Notes: generated by a model not told the origin, from the sequence alone. Shown: positions 35,409 through 45,464, counted from the first letter of the stretch. The stretch: DNA of 64,000 nt from Sphingomonas sp. (GCF_003248515.1 NZ_QFOB01000006.1:248001-312000), one strand, 5' to 3'. Numbers and translations: made by a program.

Positions 35409-36286
35409 CAGTTGGCCGATCCCACCGGCGCGGCCGGCGGCGGCGCCAGCTCCACCTCGGGCAGCACCATCGCCACGTCCAGTCGCGCCGGATCCGCAAG
35501 CGGCCGCCCCGTCGCCAGTTCGCCACTTCCGCCCAGCACGACCGCGACGGGTATGCCCGCCGGAAACACCCCGCCCGTACCGGACGTGACAAGCAGATCG
35601 CCACGACGCAGAGGCGCCGCGCCCAGCTGCGTGGATTTGATGTCGATCCCGCCATCGCCCCGCCCCGTGACGAGTGCGGGCTGGCCCGTTCGCACGACGC
35701 GCACCGGCACGGAGCTTCCGCCGTCGCTCACCAGCAGCACGCGGGAGACGCGCCCCCCCGCCTCCGCCACGCGACCGATGAGGCCGCCCGGCCCGCGCAC
35801 GGGCTGGCCCGCGCGCACGCCATCCGTGGATCCGGCAGCGAGCGTCACGTAGCGGCGGTGCCCGGCGGCATCGGCTCCGATCAGGCGAGCCACCACGATC
35901 GGGTCCGTGCCGTGCTCCACGATCCGGAGCAGGCGATGCAACCGCACATTTTCATATTCGGTGGCGCGGGCCTGGATCAGGCGATTGGCGGTTTCATCCA
36001 GTTGTGCGCGCAAGGCCCGGTTCTGCCGGGCGGCGTCCCAATAGGCGCCGATCCCACCGCCCACTTCATCCGCACCACGCCCGACATTGCCGAACAGGCT
36101 GGTGGCGGGGGCCGTGACATCGAGCGCGAATCCCCTGATCCCCTGGAAGGCCACCGGATCGAAGCGGGCGACGAGCAGCAGGCCCAATCCGGCAACGATC
36201 CCGACGATCGCCGCAACATAGCCGGCGAACAGGCCATATTGCACGCGACGCGAAAAGCCACGGGTGCGATGACGGGGCGGCGCCAT
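35408..36286 (-). CDS. mreC: Rod shape-determining protein MreC
   Basis: 292 aa: cytoplasmic N-terminus, one membrane helix (about residues 15-35), a periplasmic coiled coil (ALRAQLDETANRLIQARATEYENVRLHRLL) and a double beta-barrel with RLIGADAAGHRRYVTLAAGS and the C-terminal lobe. It links MreB inside to the synthases outside. The ATG at 36286 is preferred over the longer open frame to 36379, which runs into the repeat-bearing gap. Confidence 0.92.
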   Translation of the reverse strand: MAPPRHRTRGFSRRVQYGLFAGYVAAIVGIVAGLGLLLVARFDPVAFQGIRGFALDVTAPATSLFGNVGRGADEVGGGIGAYWDAARQNRALRAQLDETANRLIQARATEYENVRLHRLLRIVEHGTDPIVVARLIGADAAGHRRYVTLAAGSTDGVRAGQPVRGPGGLIGRVAEAGGRVSRVLLVSDGGSSVPVRVVRTGQPALVTGRGDGGIDIKSTQLGAAPLRRGDLLVTSGTGGVFPAGIPVAVVLGGSGELATGRPLADPARLDVAMVLPEVELAPPPAAPVGSAN

Positions 36287-36381
36287 GGCTAGCAGCCGCC
36301 CCCACTCACACGCCGATCGTGGACGCGATCCATCGCGGCGCGCGCCAGGGGCGCGGATGACGCGGACAGAATTGTCCAACT

Positions 36382-36467
36382 CCGTTCGTCCTGAGCGAAG
36401 TCGAAGGACGGGCTAAGCATCGTATCGCCTGTAGCACGGGCTTCGACTTCGCTCAGCACGAACGGTT
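36382..36467. repeat. Inverted pair of a dispersed palindromic element
   Basis: CGTTCGTCCTGAGCGAAGTC followed by GAAGGACG (36382-36413) is mirrored by GCACGGGCTTCGACTTCGC then TCAGCACGAACGG (36434-36467). The GTTCGTxCTGAGCGAAGTCGAAG core is a short element that I recall as widespread in sphingomonad intergenic DNA. A degenerate relative is at 46000-46050. Here the pair lies between mreB and mreC and may form a long hairpin in the mRNA, lowering expression downstream. Confidence 0.75.
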
Positions 36468-36506
36468 AAAGAGGACGGATCGGGACCCCACCGAGCCACG
36501 GGAACA

Positions 36507-37541
<1,035 letters not shown>

Positions 37542-37653
37542 CAAGGGATGAATTCCGTTCTCGAAGAAAGCCGCCCCCGCGCGCGGCTGCCAACGCACAA
37601 TAAGGTCTCTCGGCGGGTCGCGGAAGGCCGCCCGTTGGGCTAGAGCGCCCTTC

Positions 37654-39483
37654 GTGTCAATAAGACGACTCCCCGAGCATCTGGTCAACCGCATCGCCGC
37701 CGGAGAGGTGGTGGAACGCCCCGCCAGCGCGCTGAAGGAACTGGTGGAGAATGCGATCGACGCAGGCTCCACCCGTATATCCGTGCGCCTGTGGGGCGGC
37801 GGGATCGAGGGGCTGGAGGTCACGGACGACGGCTGTGGCATGGCTCCGCCGGAAATGGCGCTCGCGCTGGAGCGGCACGCCACCTCGAAGCTGCCGGACG
37901 ACGCGATCGAGGCGGTTGAGACATTGGGCTTCCGGGGCGAGGCGCTTCCCTCGATCGCCAGCGTGGCAAGACTCACGATCGAAAGCCGCGTGCGTGGCGC
38001 CGAAGGCTGGCGACGCACCGTGGACAATGGCGCGGTGGTCGAGGAAGGCCCGGCCGCCCTGCCTCCCGGTACGCGCGTGAAGGTGGAGGCACTGTTCGGC
38101 CGGGTGCCGGCGCGCGCCAAGTTCCTGCGTTCGGCCCGTTCCGAATATGCCGCCTGCCTCGATGCGGTCCGCCGCCTGGCGATGGCACGGCCGGAAATCG
38201 GCTTCTCGCTGGAGCATGACGGCCGCCGCGCGCTTTCCGTGCCGCCGGGCGATTCGGCACCCGAACGGGTCGCGGCGCTCACCGATCGCGAACTGGTCCG
38301 CAATTCGGTCGCGGTGGATCATGAGCGCGAGGGTATCCGCCTCGGCGGTGTCGCCGGCCTGCCCACCTTCCATCGCGGTGTGGCCGATCACCAATATCTG
38401 TTCGTGAACGGGCGCCCGGTGAAGGATCGCCTGCTGATCGGCGCGGTGCGGGGCGCCTATCAGGATATGCTCGCGCGCGATCGCCATCCGGTGCTCGCCC
38501 TGTTCCTGGATGTCCCGCCCAGCGAACTCGACGTGAACGTCCACCCCGCCAAGACGGAGGTGCGCTTCCGCGAGCCTTCACTCGTGCGCGGGCTGATCGT
38601 GGGCGGACTGCGGGCGGCGCTCGATTCGGCGGGACATCGCAGCGCGCAGCGCCCGTCCGCCGGCGCGCTCGGCCTCTGGCAGGCGGGTGAAACCCCCGCG
38701 ACGCCGCTTTCGCCCGCGACCGGCGCCTGGCCCGCGCGCATCGCGGCGCCCGCCCCCTCTCTCTTTGCAAGCTCCGTTTATCCGTCCTCCTATCCGGCTC
38801 CGGCCGGGTCGCCAGAGGGCGCCGCGCTGCACGACACGGCGCGCGATTTCGCGCCCGCCGCCCGCGCCGAGACCGCGATCGAGCCACCGCCATCACCCGT
38901 CCTCCACCCGCTCGGCGTGGCGCGCGGGCAGGTTGCGCTCACCTATATCGTGGCGGAAGCGGAAGATGGGCTGATCCTCGTCGATCAGCACGCGGCGCAC
39001 GAGCGCCTCGTGCTGGAACGGATGCGCCGCGCGGTGGCCGATGGCGGTGTCGCCTCGCAGGCCCTGCTGCTGCCCGAAGTCGTCGAACTGGACGAGCCCG
39101 CCTGTGACAGGCTGGAGGCGCGCATCCCCGAGCTTTCGGAGATGGGCCTCGAACTGGAGCGGTTCGGCCCCTGCGCGGTCCTCGTCCGCGCGCTTCCGGC
39201 GTTGCTCGGCAAGAGCGACGCGCAAGGCCTCGTCACCGACCTCGCCGACGAGCTTGCCGCCTATGACGAGGCGCTGTCGCTGAAGGAGCGGCTCGATCAT
39301 GTCGCCGCGACGATGGCCTGCCACGGCTCGGTCCGCGCCGGCCGCGCGCTTTCGGTGGCGGAGATGAACGCGCTGCTGCGCGAAATGGAGGTCACGCCCC
39401 ATTCGGGCCAGTGCAACCACGGCCGCCCGACCTGGGTGAAGCTGGGGCACGCCGATATCGAAAAGCTTTTCGGACGAAAGTGA
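37654..39483 (+). CDS. mutL: DNA mismatch repair protein MutL
   Basis: 609 aa. The N-terminal GHKL ATPase has LVENAIDAGSTRISV, TDDGCGM and TLGFRGEALPSIAS. A variable linker (about residues 330-420) follows, rich in alanine and proline. The C-terminal domain contains DQHAAHERLVLE, the D-Q-H-A-x2-E-x4-E metal site of endonuclease-type MutL, plus ACHGSVRAG and QCNHGRPT. So this MutL should nick DNA itself. The start is a GTG at 37654 without a good ribosome-binding site. Divergent from mreB. Confidence 0.95.
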   Translation: MSIRRLPEHLVNRIAAGEVVERPASALKELVENAIDAGSTRISVRLWGGGIEGLEVTDDGCGMAPPEMALALERHATSKLPDDAIEAVETLGFRGEALPSIASVARLTIESRVRGAEGWRRTVDNGAVVEEGPAALPPGTRVKVEALFGRVPARAKFLRSARSEYAACLDAVRRLAMARPEIGFSLEHDGRRALSVPPGDSAPERVAALTDRELVRNSVAVDHEREGIRLGGVAGLPTFHRGVADHQYLFVNGRPVKDRLLIGAVRGAYQDMLARDRHPVLALFLDVPPSELDVNVHPAKTEVRFREPSLVRGLIVGGLRAALDSAGHRSAQRPSAGALGLWQAGETPATPLSPATGAWPARIAAPAPSLFASSVYPSSYPAPAGSPEGAALHDTARDFAPAARAETAIEPPPSPVLHPLGVARGQVALTYIVAEAEDGLILVDQHAAHERLVLERMRRAVADGGVASQALLLPEVVELDEPACDRLEARIPELSEMGLELERFGPCAVLVRALPALLGKSDAQGLVTDLADELAAYDEALSLKERLDHVAATMACHGSVRAGRALSVAEMNALLREMEVTPHSGQCNHGRPTWVKLGHADIEKLFGRK

Positions 39484-39559
39484 CGCTCCGCGCCTCGCAT
39501 CGCTCGCGGCGGACCTGCGCCACAACCTTTTCGTAACGTGCTTTGCGCAAACTTCACCC

Positions 39560-39775
39560 ATGCCTGATGCTCCGACCGGCAGAAGACTGAGATCGCTCGA
39601 CGAATTCGAGAAGCCCGTCTGGTCTTCCGATCCGCCCGCCATCCTCCCGCTCGACGCGGATCGGGAACGGGCCGCTGCTCGATTTCAGGTGGGGCCGATT
39701 TCGATCCCGGCGATCCTTCTCATGGCGGCGGCAGGAGCCACCGGAGCCTTCATCGGATTGTCTTGGCCGATCTGA
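39560..39775 (+). CDS. Small membrane protein, unknown
   Basis: 71 aa: a charged N-terminal half (GRRLRSLDEFEKPVWSSDPP) and a single C-terminal helix (IPAILLMAAAGATGAFIGLSW). It stands 76 bases after mutL and 22 bases before the acetyltransferase gene on the same strand. No family recognised. Coherent layout suggests a real gene. Confidence 0.5.
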   Translation: MPDAPTGRRLRSLDEFEKPVWSSDPPAILPLDADRERAAARFQVGPISIPAILLMAAAGATGAFIGLSWPI

Positions 39776-39797
39776 TCGATACTGGCATGCCTCAGCT

Positions 39798-40301
39798 ATG
39801 CGAATCCGCCCAGCCACCGCCATCGACCTGCCGCTCCTCCATCCCGTGATCGAACGGGCCTATCGCGGCGATTCGGCGCGCGGCGGCTGGACGCATGAGG
39901 CGGACCTGATCGAGGGCGCGCGCACCGATCTCGCCACGCTCGAAGCAATCCTCGCCCGCCCAGACGAGCGGCTGCTCGTCGCCGAGCGTGACGGTGCGAT
40001 CATCGGCTGCGTGCAGGTGAGCGATCGCGGCGGGGGGATCACCTATCTCGGGCTGCTGTGCATCGATCCCGCGCTCCAGGCCGCGGGCCTCGGCCGCGCC
40101 CTGATCGCCGCTGCCGAAAGCGAGGCGCAGGCGACCTTCCGCGCCGCGACAATGGAAATGACGGTCATCGACAGCCGCGCCGAACTCATCGCCTATTATG
40201 AGCGACGCGGCTATGGGCGGACGGGCGAGCGGCGGGCCTTCCCCATCCCGCTCGATCCGCCGCTTTCGTTGACGGTCTTGTCCAAGGAACTTCTCGCATG
40301 A
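39798..40301 (+). CDS. GNAT-family N-acetyltransferase
   Basis: 167 aa, acetyl-CoA-dependent transferase of unknown substrate. The acetyl-CoA site is in LGLLCIDPALQAAGLGRALI (the Q/R-x-x-G-x-G/A pattern appears as QAAGLG), with the later motif B YYERRGYGRTGE. Its stop overlaps the start of the next gene as ATGA. Confidence 0.88.
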   Translation: MRIRPATAIDLPLLHPVIERAYRGDSARGGWTHEADLIEGARTDLATLEAILARPDERLLVAERDGAIIGCVQVSDRGGGITYLGLLCIDPALQAAGLGRALIAAAESEAQATFRAATMEMTVIDSRAELIAYYERRGYGRTGERRAFPIPLDPPLSLTVLSKELLA

Positions 40302-40711
40302 CAACGACCCCTTTCCGCACGCTGGACGAAACGATAACCGTCGCCGGCCAGATCCGGCCTTCGGACGTGGTCGAGGCGGCCGCCGCCGGATTTCGACTCG
40401 TCATCAACAACCGCCCCGAAGGCGAGGAACCCGGCCAGCCCGCCGCAGCCGAGATCGAGGCGGCTGCCACCGCCGCCGGCCTTTCCTATGTCGCGATCCC
40501 GGTCGATCATTCGGGCATGCGACGCGATCAGGTGGATGCGATGAAGGCGGCCCTGGAAGGCGCCTCCGGTCCTGCGCTCGCTTTCTGCCGATCGGGCACG
40601 CGCTCCACCTTCCTGTGGGCATTCGCGCGCGCCGAACTGGGTGACTCGCCGGCCGATCTTATCGCGAAGGCGGAGGCTCAGGGCTATAACGTGCGGCCGC
40701 TCTTCGGCTGA
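40298..40711 (+). CDS. TIGR01244-type phosphatase/sulfurtransferase-like protein
   Basis: 137 aa, the family often called beta-lactamase hydrolase-like. It has a tyrosine-phosphatase-like fold with the P-loop FCRSGTRSTFLW (C-x5-R). The N-terminal part TITVAGQIRPSDV and VINNRPEGEEPGQP is diagnostic. In other bacteria such domains are fused to or beside sulfur-metabolism metallo-hydrolases; here it is paired with a GNAT gene. Activity not determined. Confidence 0.85.
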   Translation: MTTTPFRTLDETITVAGQIRPSDVVEAAAAGFRLVINNRPEGEEPGQPAAAEIEAAATAAGLSYVAIPVDHSGMRRDQVDAMKAALEGASGPALAFCRSGTRSTFLWAFARAELGDSPADLIAKAEAQGYNVRPLFG

Positions 40712-40905
40712 GCCTTTCTCGGCGCGGCCCTTCGTTCGGAGCCTGCGGGGCGCCATTACGGCCTTCATGCGTCAGCGCTGAGAGGGAGGTCCTCGCGAGC
40801 CTTGATTGTGGCCTTCGCCGGCCAAAGGCCGAAGCCCTTTCCTCGCCGCAGGGAAATGGACACGGGCGCGCTTCGGGATGACGACCGCCCGAACCTGCGG
40901 ATCCT

Positions 40906-42066
40906 CTAGCGCGCCTTCGATCCTCCGGCCGTGTCCACCGGCCCCTTTTCGGGCTCGTCCGATACGCCATGGCCGCGCGCCAGATAGTCGGCCGACTGCA
41001 TTTCCATCAGTCGCGAGACGGTGCGCTCGAATTCGAACGAATCCTCGCCCGCCGGATAGAGATCCTCGGCGGCGGCATCGGCGGTGACGAGCAGCTTCAC
41101 GCCATGTTCGTACAGCGCGTCGATCAGCACCTTGAAGCGGGCGGCCTCGTTGCGCCGCTCGGGCGTCAGCAGCGGAATGCCGACGATGATGACGGTGTGG
41201 AAAGCGCGCGCGATCGCCAGATAGTCGGCCGCCCCCCGCGCCTCGCCGCACAACCGTTTGAAGGAAAAGACCGCGACGCCCTTCAGCGCCTTGGGCACGT
41301 GCAGCGTCCGCCCGCCCTGCACCGCCAGATCGCAGGAGGGCACATGCGCGCGATCCTCGGGAGGATAATCGGTAAGGCGGAAGAAGGCGCGGCTCACGGC
41401 CTGCGTGGCGGCGTCGCCGAGCGGCATATACCATGTGGGGAAGCCCGCCAGCCGCTCCAGCCGGTAATCGGTCGGTCCATCCAGCGTCATCACATCCAGC
41501 TTCGCCTGGAGCAGATCGATGAAGGGCAGGAAGAGCTGGCGATTGAGCCCGTCCTTGTAGAGATCGGTCGGCGCCCGGTTCGATGTGGTGACCACGATCA
41601 CGCCACGATCGAACAAGGCCGCGAACAGCCGGCTCATGATCGCGGCGTCCGCCATGTTGTTGACGACCATCTCGTCGAAACAGAGCAGTTTCGCATCGGC
41701 CGCCAGCGCGTCGGCCACGGGCGGGATCGGATCGCCCTTTTCCTTCACGCGCTCGCGCCGGAGGCGATCATGCACCTCCAGCATGAATTCGTGAAAATGT
41801 ACTCGTCGCTTCGGCGTCACATCGGCGCAATCGTAGAACAGGTCCATCAGCATGGACTTTCCACGCCCCACCCCGCCCCACATGTAGAGGCCGCGCGGAC
41901 TCTTCGCCTTGCGCCCCAGCAGACGGCCGAACAGACCCGTATCGTCGGGCTTCGAAACCTCCACCGCCAGCACGTCGAGCCGCCGCACCGCGCGCTCCTG
42001 ATCGGGATCGGGCTTCAGCTCGCCGGCCGCGACCAGCGTCTGATAACGATCGAGCACCGCAGCCAT
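40906..42066 (-). CDS. zapE: AFG1-like ATPase ZapE
   Basis: 386-aa AAA-type ATPase linked in E. coli to division under stress and in mitochondria to turnover of respiratory subunits. The Walker A is WGGVGRGKSMLMD, Walker B LLCFDEMVV, then VVTTSNRAPTDLY. Full length. It follows the thioesterase gene by 10 bases, downstream of sdhB. In the 194-base gap on its far side I see only a weak GGCC-type hairpin near 40810-40840. Confidence 0.93.
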   Translation of the reverse strand: MAAVLDRYQTLVAAGELKPDPDQERAVRRLDVLAVEVSKPDDTGLFGRLLGRKAKSPRGLYMWGGVGRGKSMLMDLFYDCADVTPKRRVHFHEFMLEVHDRLRRERVKEKGDPIPPVADALAADAKLLCFDEMVVNNMADAAIMSRLFAALFDRGVIVVTTSNRAPTDLYKDGLNRQLFLPFIDLLQAKLDVMTLDGPTDYRLERLAGFPTWYMPLGDAATQAVSRAFFRLTDYPPEDRAHVPSCDLAVQGGRTLHVPKALKGVAVFSFKRLCGEARGAADYLAIARAFHTVIIVGIPLLTPERRNEAARFKVLIDALYEHGVKLLVTADAAAEDLYPAGEDSFEFERTVSRLMEMQSADYLARGHGVSDEPEKGPVDTAGGSKAR

Positions 42067-42076
42067 GACGCGTTCG

Positions 42077-42541
42077 TCAGCGCGGCTTGCGGAGCGTGCC
42101 GGTGAAGGCCATCACGACGGTGCCTTCCTGCTCGATCAGCCCGCGCGCGAACAGCATCCGGCCGGTTTCGCGCAGCACCTCGACAACGGCATCCAGCGGC
42201 GTACCGATCCGCCCCGCGCCGATGAACTGGCAGCTGGCATCCACGGTGACGCCTCCCAGCACGTCATGGCCCAGCGCGGTCGGACAGATGAAAAGCGCCT
42301 GATCGGCCAGCGCCATCAGGAAACCGCCATGGACGGTGCCCACGATATTCTGGTGGCCACGATGCGTATCGATGCGCAACCGCGCGCGATCCGCCGCTTC
42401 CGCGCGCACGCGGCTTTCCCCGAAAATATCGAAAAAGGTGCCGGTCGCCGAAGCGGGGCGCAGCATCCAGCCGGGGTTCTCCGGATCGGGTGCGTAACCG
42501 TGCGATGCGCCGTCCCGGCTCCCGGACAGGGCGTCGCTCAG
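42077..42541 (-). CDS. PaaI-type hotdog thioesterase, apparent CTG start
   Basis: A hotdog-fold acyl-CoA thioesterase: NIVGTVHGGFLMALADQALF is the H-G-G helix signature, and DASCQFIGAGRIG follows. The conserved N-terminal part (GYAPDPENPGW) lies upstream of the first usable ATG (42466). The only start that includes it without running deep into sdhB is a CTG at 42541. That CTG overlaps the sdhB stop as CTGA and has GTGGAG nine bases upstream. I therefore take 154 aa. Alternatives are ATG 42466 (129 aa) and ATG 42622 (85-base overlap with sdhB). Substrate unknown. Confidence 0.8.
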   Translation of the reverse strand: MSDALSGSRDGASHGYAPDPENPGWMLRPASATGTFFDIFGESRVRAEAADRARLRIDTHRGHQNIVGTVHGGFLMALADQALFICPTALGHDVLGGVTVDASCQFIGAGRIGTPLDAVVEVLRETGRMLFARGLIEQEGTVVMAFTGTLRKPR

Positions 42542-43317
42542 ATCTGGCGCTCCACTTCCATCTTCTTGATCTCGGCGATGGCACGCGCGGGGCTCAGCCC
42601 CTTCGGGCAGACGTTCGCGCAATTCATGATCGTATGGCAGCGATAGAGACGGAAGGGATCCTCCAGCTCATCGAGCCGCTCGCCGGTCATCTCGTCACGG
42701 CTGTCGGCCAGCCAGCGATAGGCCTGCAACAGGATCGCCGGGCCAAGGAACTTGTCGCTGTTCCACCAGTAGCTGGGGCAGGACGTGGAGCAGCAGGCGC
42801 ACAGGATGCACTCGTAGAGGCCATCCAGCTTCGCGCGATCCTCCGGCGACTGGAGCCGCTCCTTGCCCGAGGGCGCGGGGGAAACGGTCTGCAGCCAGGG
42901 CTGGATCGAGGCATATTGCGCATAGAAATGCGTGAAATCGGGAACGAGATCCTTGATCACGTCCATGTGCGGCAGCGGCGTGATCCGCACCTCACCCTTG
43001 CAATCCTCGATCGCGGTGGTGCAGGCCAGCCCGTTCTTGCCGTCAATGTTCATCGAGCAGGAGCCGCAGATGCCCTCGCGGCAGGAGCGGCGGAAGGTCA
43101 GCGAGCTATCGACCTCGTTCTTGATCTTGAGAAGAGCGTCCAGCACCATCGGACCCGTTTCCGCCAGATCGATCTCGAACGTGTCGTAGCGCGGATTTTC
43201 GCCGGAATCGGGATCGTAGCGATAGATCTTGAAGCTGCGCGGCTTGGAGGCGCCCTCTGCCTTGTGAGTCGTGCCCTTCTTGACGACACTGTTCTTGGGG
43301 AGCGCGAATTCGGCCAT
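42538..43317 (-). CDS. sdhB: Succinate dehydrogenase iron-sulfur subunit
   Basis: 259 aa, carries the 2Fe-2S, 4Fe-4S and 3Fe-4S centres of complex II. Ligands: SCREGICGSCSMN with a fourth cysteine in GLACTT, CILCACCSTSCP, and CHTIMNCANVCPKG. The start at 43317 follows AAGGA at good distance. sdhC, sdhD and sdhA, usually adjacent, are not here; upstream is the divergent rpiB gene. So in this genome sdhB is transcribed apart from them, ahead of the thioesterase and zapE. Confidence 0.95.
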   Translation of the reverse strand: MAEFALPKNSVVKKGTTHKAEGASKPRSFKIYRYDPDSGENPRYDTFEIDLAETGPMVLDALLKIKNEVDSSLTFRRSCREGICGSCSMNIDGKNGLACTTAIEDCKGEVRITPLPHMDVIKDLVPDFTHFYAQYASIQPWLQTVSPAPSGKERLQSPEDRAKLDGLYECILCACCSTSCPSYWWNSDKFLGPAILLQAYRWLADSRDEMTGERLDELEDPFRLYRCHTIMNCANVCPKGLSPARAIAEIKKMEVERQI

Positions 43318-43640
43318 GCGTGATCCTTCCGTTGCCGAAGCCGATAGCGGCTGGAACCGGCGACGAAAAGCCCCGGATCGCCGCATCGCAGCGTAAATGC
43401 CATGGAACCGATTTTCAATCTCATTCACCCCGGATGGAGGTAATCGGGCAAATATCGGGAAATTTTTGATTGTTTCATCAGATAATTTTCCGATTTGATT
43501 GTGGATATGGACGCATCGAACTGCTAATGCTCGCCGCCGCAGCTTCGGCGCGACCCCGATCGGAAGGCCGGGGTGGCGAAGCGTGCGCGGCGCCCCTAAG
43601 GCACCGCCATTCCGAATCGAAACGGGGAAAGCTCTTGCCG
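43318..43640. promoter_or_regulatory. Divergent intergenic region sdhB / rpiB
   Basis: 323 bases without a gene. The middle (about 43435-43515) is strikingly A+T-rich for this genome (GAAATTTTTGATTG, CAGATAATTTTCCGATTTG), the expected place for the sdhB promoter and perhaps the rpiB one. No -10/-35 pair could be fixed with confidence. The rpiB-proximal half is G+C-rich. Confidence 0.45.
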
Positions 43641-44114
43641 ATGCGCATCGCCATCGCCTCCGATCATGCCGCCGTCGGGCTCAAGGCCGCGCTCGTGGCA
43701 TGGCTGCGCGAGCAGGATTATAGCGTCGAGGATATCGGCCCCTTCGATACATCCTCCGTCGATTATCCGGACTATGGCTACCGGCTCGCCCGCGCGATCG
43801 CGGAAGGCCGGGCCGATCGCGGTATCGCCCTGTGCGGATCGGGCATCGGCATCTCCATCGCCGTCAATCGCGAGCCGGGCGCGCGCTGCGCGCTCGTTTC
43901 CGAGCCCGTTTCGGCTGGCCTCGCCCGCCAGCACAATGATGCGAACGTGATCGCGCTCGGCGCCCGCCTGATCGGCGAGGTGATGGCCAAGGCCTGCGTC
44001 CGCACCTTCCTCGTCACGGAATTCGAGGGCGACCGGCATCAGCGCCGCGTCGCCATGCTCGCCAGCCCGGAGCTCGCCTCCAAAGCCCACCTCACCTCTT
44101 CAAGCGAGGCCTGA
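43641..44114 (+). CDS. rpiB: Ribose 5-phosphate isomerase B / RpiB-LacA family
   Basis: 157 aa. Interconverts ribose-5-P and ribulose-5-P. Family motifs: IASDHAAVGLK, DYPDYGYRLARAI, and ALCGSGIGISIAVN with the catalytic cysteine. QHNDANVIALGARLIG is intact. It is followed after five bases by glyA, an arrangement frequent in alphaproteobacteria. Confidence 0.93.
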   Translation: MRIAIASDHAAVGLKAALVAWLREQDYSVEDIGPFDTSSVDYPDYGYRLARAIAEGRADRGIALCGSGIGISIAVNREPGARCALVSEPVSAGLARQHNDANVIALGARLIGEVMAKACVRTFLVTEFEGDRHQRRVAMLASPELASKAHLTSSSEA

Positions 44115-44119
44115 TATCT

Positions 44120-45409
44120 ATGAGCACGCAGCCCACCGGCTATTTCACCCAATCGCTGAAGGACAAGGATCCGGCGGTCTTCGCCGGCATTTCCCAGGAA
44201 ATCACGCGTGAAAAGAAGCAGATCGAGCTGATCGCCTCGGAAAATATCGTTTCCAAGGCGGTGCTGGAGGCGCAGGGCTCCGTCTTCACCAACAAATATG
44301 CCGAGGGCTATCCGGGCAAGCGCTACTATCAGGGCTGCCACCCGTCCGACGTGGTGGAGCAGCTGGCGATCGATCGCGCCAAGGAGCTGTTCGGCTGCGC
44401 CTTCGCCAACGTCCAGCCGCATTCGGGCGCGCAGGCCAATGGCGCGGTGATGCTCGCGCTCACCAAGCCGGGCGACACGATCATGGGCATGAGCCTGGAT
44501 GCGGGCGGCCACCTCACACACGGCGCGCGCCCGGCCATGTCCGGCAAGTGGTTCAACGCGATCCAGTATGGCGTCACCCGCGACACGCACCTGATCGACT
44601 ATGATCAGGTCGAGGCGATGGCCAAGGAGCACAAGCCCACGCTCATCATCGCGGGCGGCTCGGCCTATCCCCGCCACATCGATTTCGCCCGCTTCCGCGC
44701 GATCGCGGATGAAGTGGGCGCGAAGTTCATGGTCGATATGGCGCATTTCGCGGGCCTCGTCGCCGGCGGCACGCACCCCACCCCCTTCGGCCATGCCGAT
44801 GTCGTGACCACGACCACGCACAAGACTCTGCGCGGCCCCCGCGGCGGCGCCGTCTTTACCAATGACGAGGCGATCGCGAAGAAGATCAACTCGGCCGTTT
44901 TCCCCGGCCTTCAGGGCGGCCCGCTGATGCATGTCGTCGCCGCCAAGGCGGTCGCGTTTGGCGAGGCGCTCCAGCCGGACTTCAAGGATTATGCCGCCGC
45001 GATCATCGCCAATGCGCAGGCGCTTGCCGCCCGCCTCAAGGAGCGCGGCGCCGCCGTCGTCTCGGGCGGGACGGACACGCATCTCGCGCTGATCGATCTC
45101 AGCCCGCTGGGCGTGACGGGTAAGGATGCGGACGAGGCTCTGGAGCGTTCGGGCATCACCTGCAACAAGAACGGCATCCCCTTCGATCCGCTTCCCCCGG
45201 TCAAGACGAGCGGCATCCGCGTGGGCTCGCCCGCCGGCACGACGCGCGGCTTCGGCGTCGCCGAATTCCAGCAGATCGGCGACATGATCGCGGACGTGCT
45301 GGATGGCCTGCGCAAGAATGGCGAGCAGGGCGACGCGCAGGTGGAGCAGAATGTGAAGACGCGCGTCGAGGCGCTCTGCGACAAGTTCCCGATCTATCCG
45401 GAGCTTTGA
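44120..45409 (+). CDS. glyA: Serine hydroxymethyltransferase
   Basis: 429 aa, PLP enzyme converting serine and tetrahydrofolate to glycine and methylene-THF. ASENIVSKAVLEAQGS, NKYAEGYPGKRYYQGC, PHSGAQANGAV and the PLP-lysine stretch VTTTTHKTLRGPRGG are complete. It sits in the rpiB-glyA-nrdR group, followed by a hairpin element. Confidence 0.97.
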   Translation: MSTQPTGYFTQSLKDKDPAVFAGISQEITREKKQIELIASENIVSKAVLEAQGSVFTNKYAEGYPGKRYYQGCHPSDVVEQLAIDRAKELFGCAFANVQPHSGAQANGAVMLALTKPGDTIMGMSLDAGGHLTHGARPAMSGKWFNAIQYGVTRDTHLIDYDQVEAMAKEHKPTLIIAGGSAYPRHIDFARFRAIADEVGAKFMVDMAHFAGLVAGGTHPTPFGHADVVTTTTHKTLRGPRGGAVFTNDEAIAKKINSAVFPGLQGGPLMHVVAAKAVAFGEALQPDFKDYAAAIIANAQALAARLKERGAAVVSGGTDTHLALIDLSPLGVTGKDADEALERSGITCNKNGIPFDPLPPVKTSGIRVGSPAGTTRGFGVAEFQQIGDMIADVLDGLRKNGEQGDAQVEQNVKTRVEALCDKFPIYPEL

Positions 45410-45418
45410 TCCCGGCGC

Positions 45419-45442
45419 GTGCTCCTGCTTGCGCAGGAGCAC
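45419..45442. repeat. Perfect 10-bp hairpin between glyA and nrdR
   Basis: GTGCTCCTGC-TTGC-GCAGGAGCAC. A third CTCCTGCG copy follows at once. There is no T run, so it looks like a short dispersed palindrome that may slow polymerase or protect the glyA mRNA end, and less like a terminator. Confidence 0.65.
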
Positions 45443-45464
45443 GTCTCCTGCGTAAGGGCCGCCC

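Noticed and set aside
40808..40842. A hairpin after zapE (GGCCTTCGCCGGCC...GGCCGAAGCC) as a terminator
   Set aside because: The stem needs mismatches or bulges and no T run follows on the zapE strand; too weak to list as a feature.
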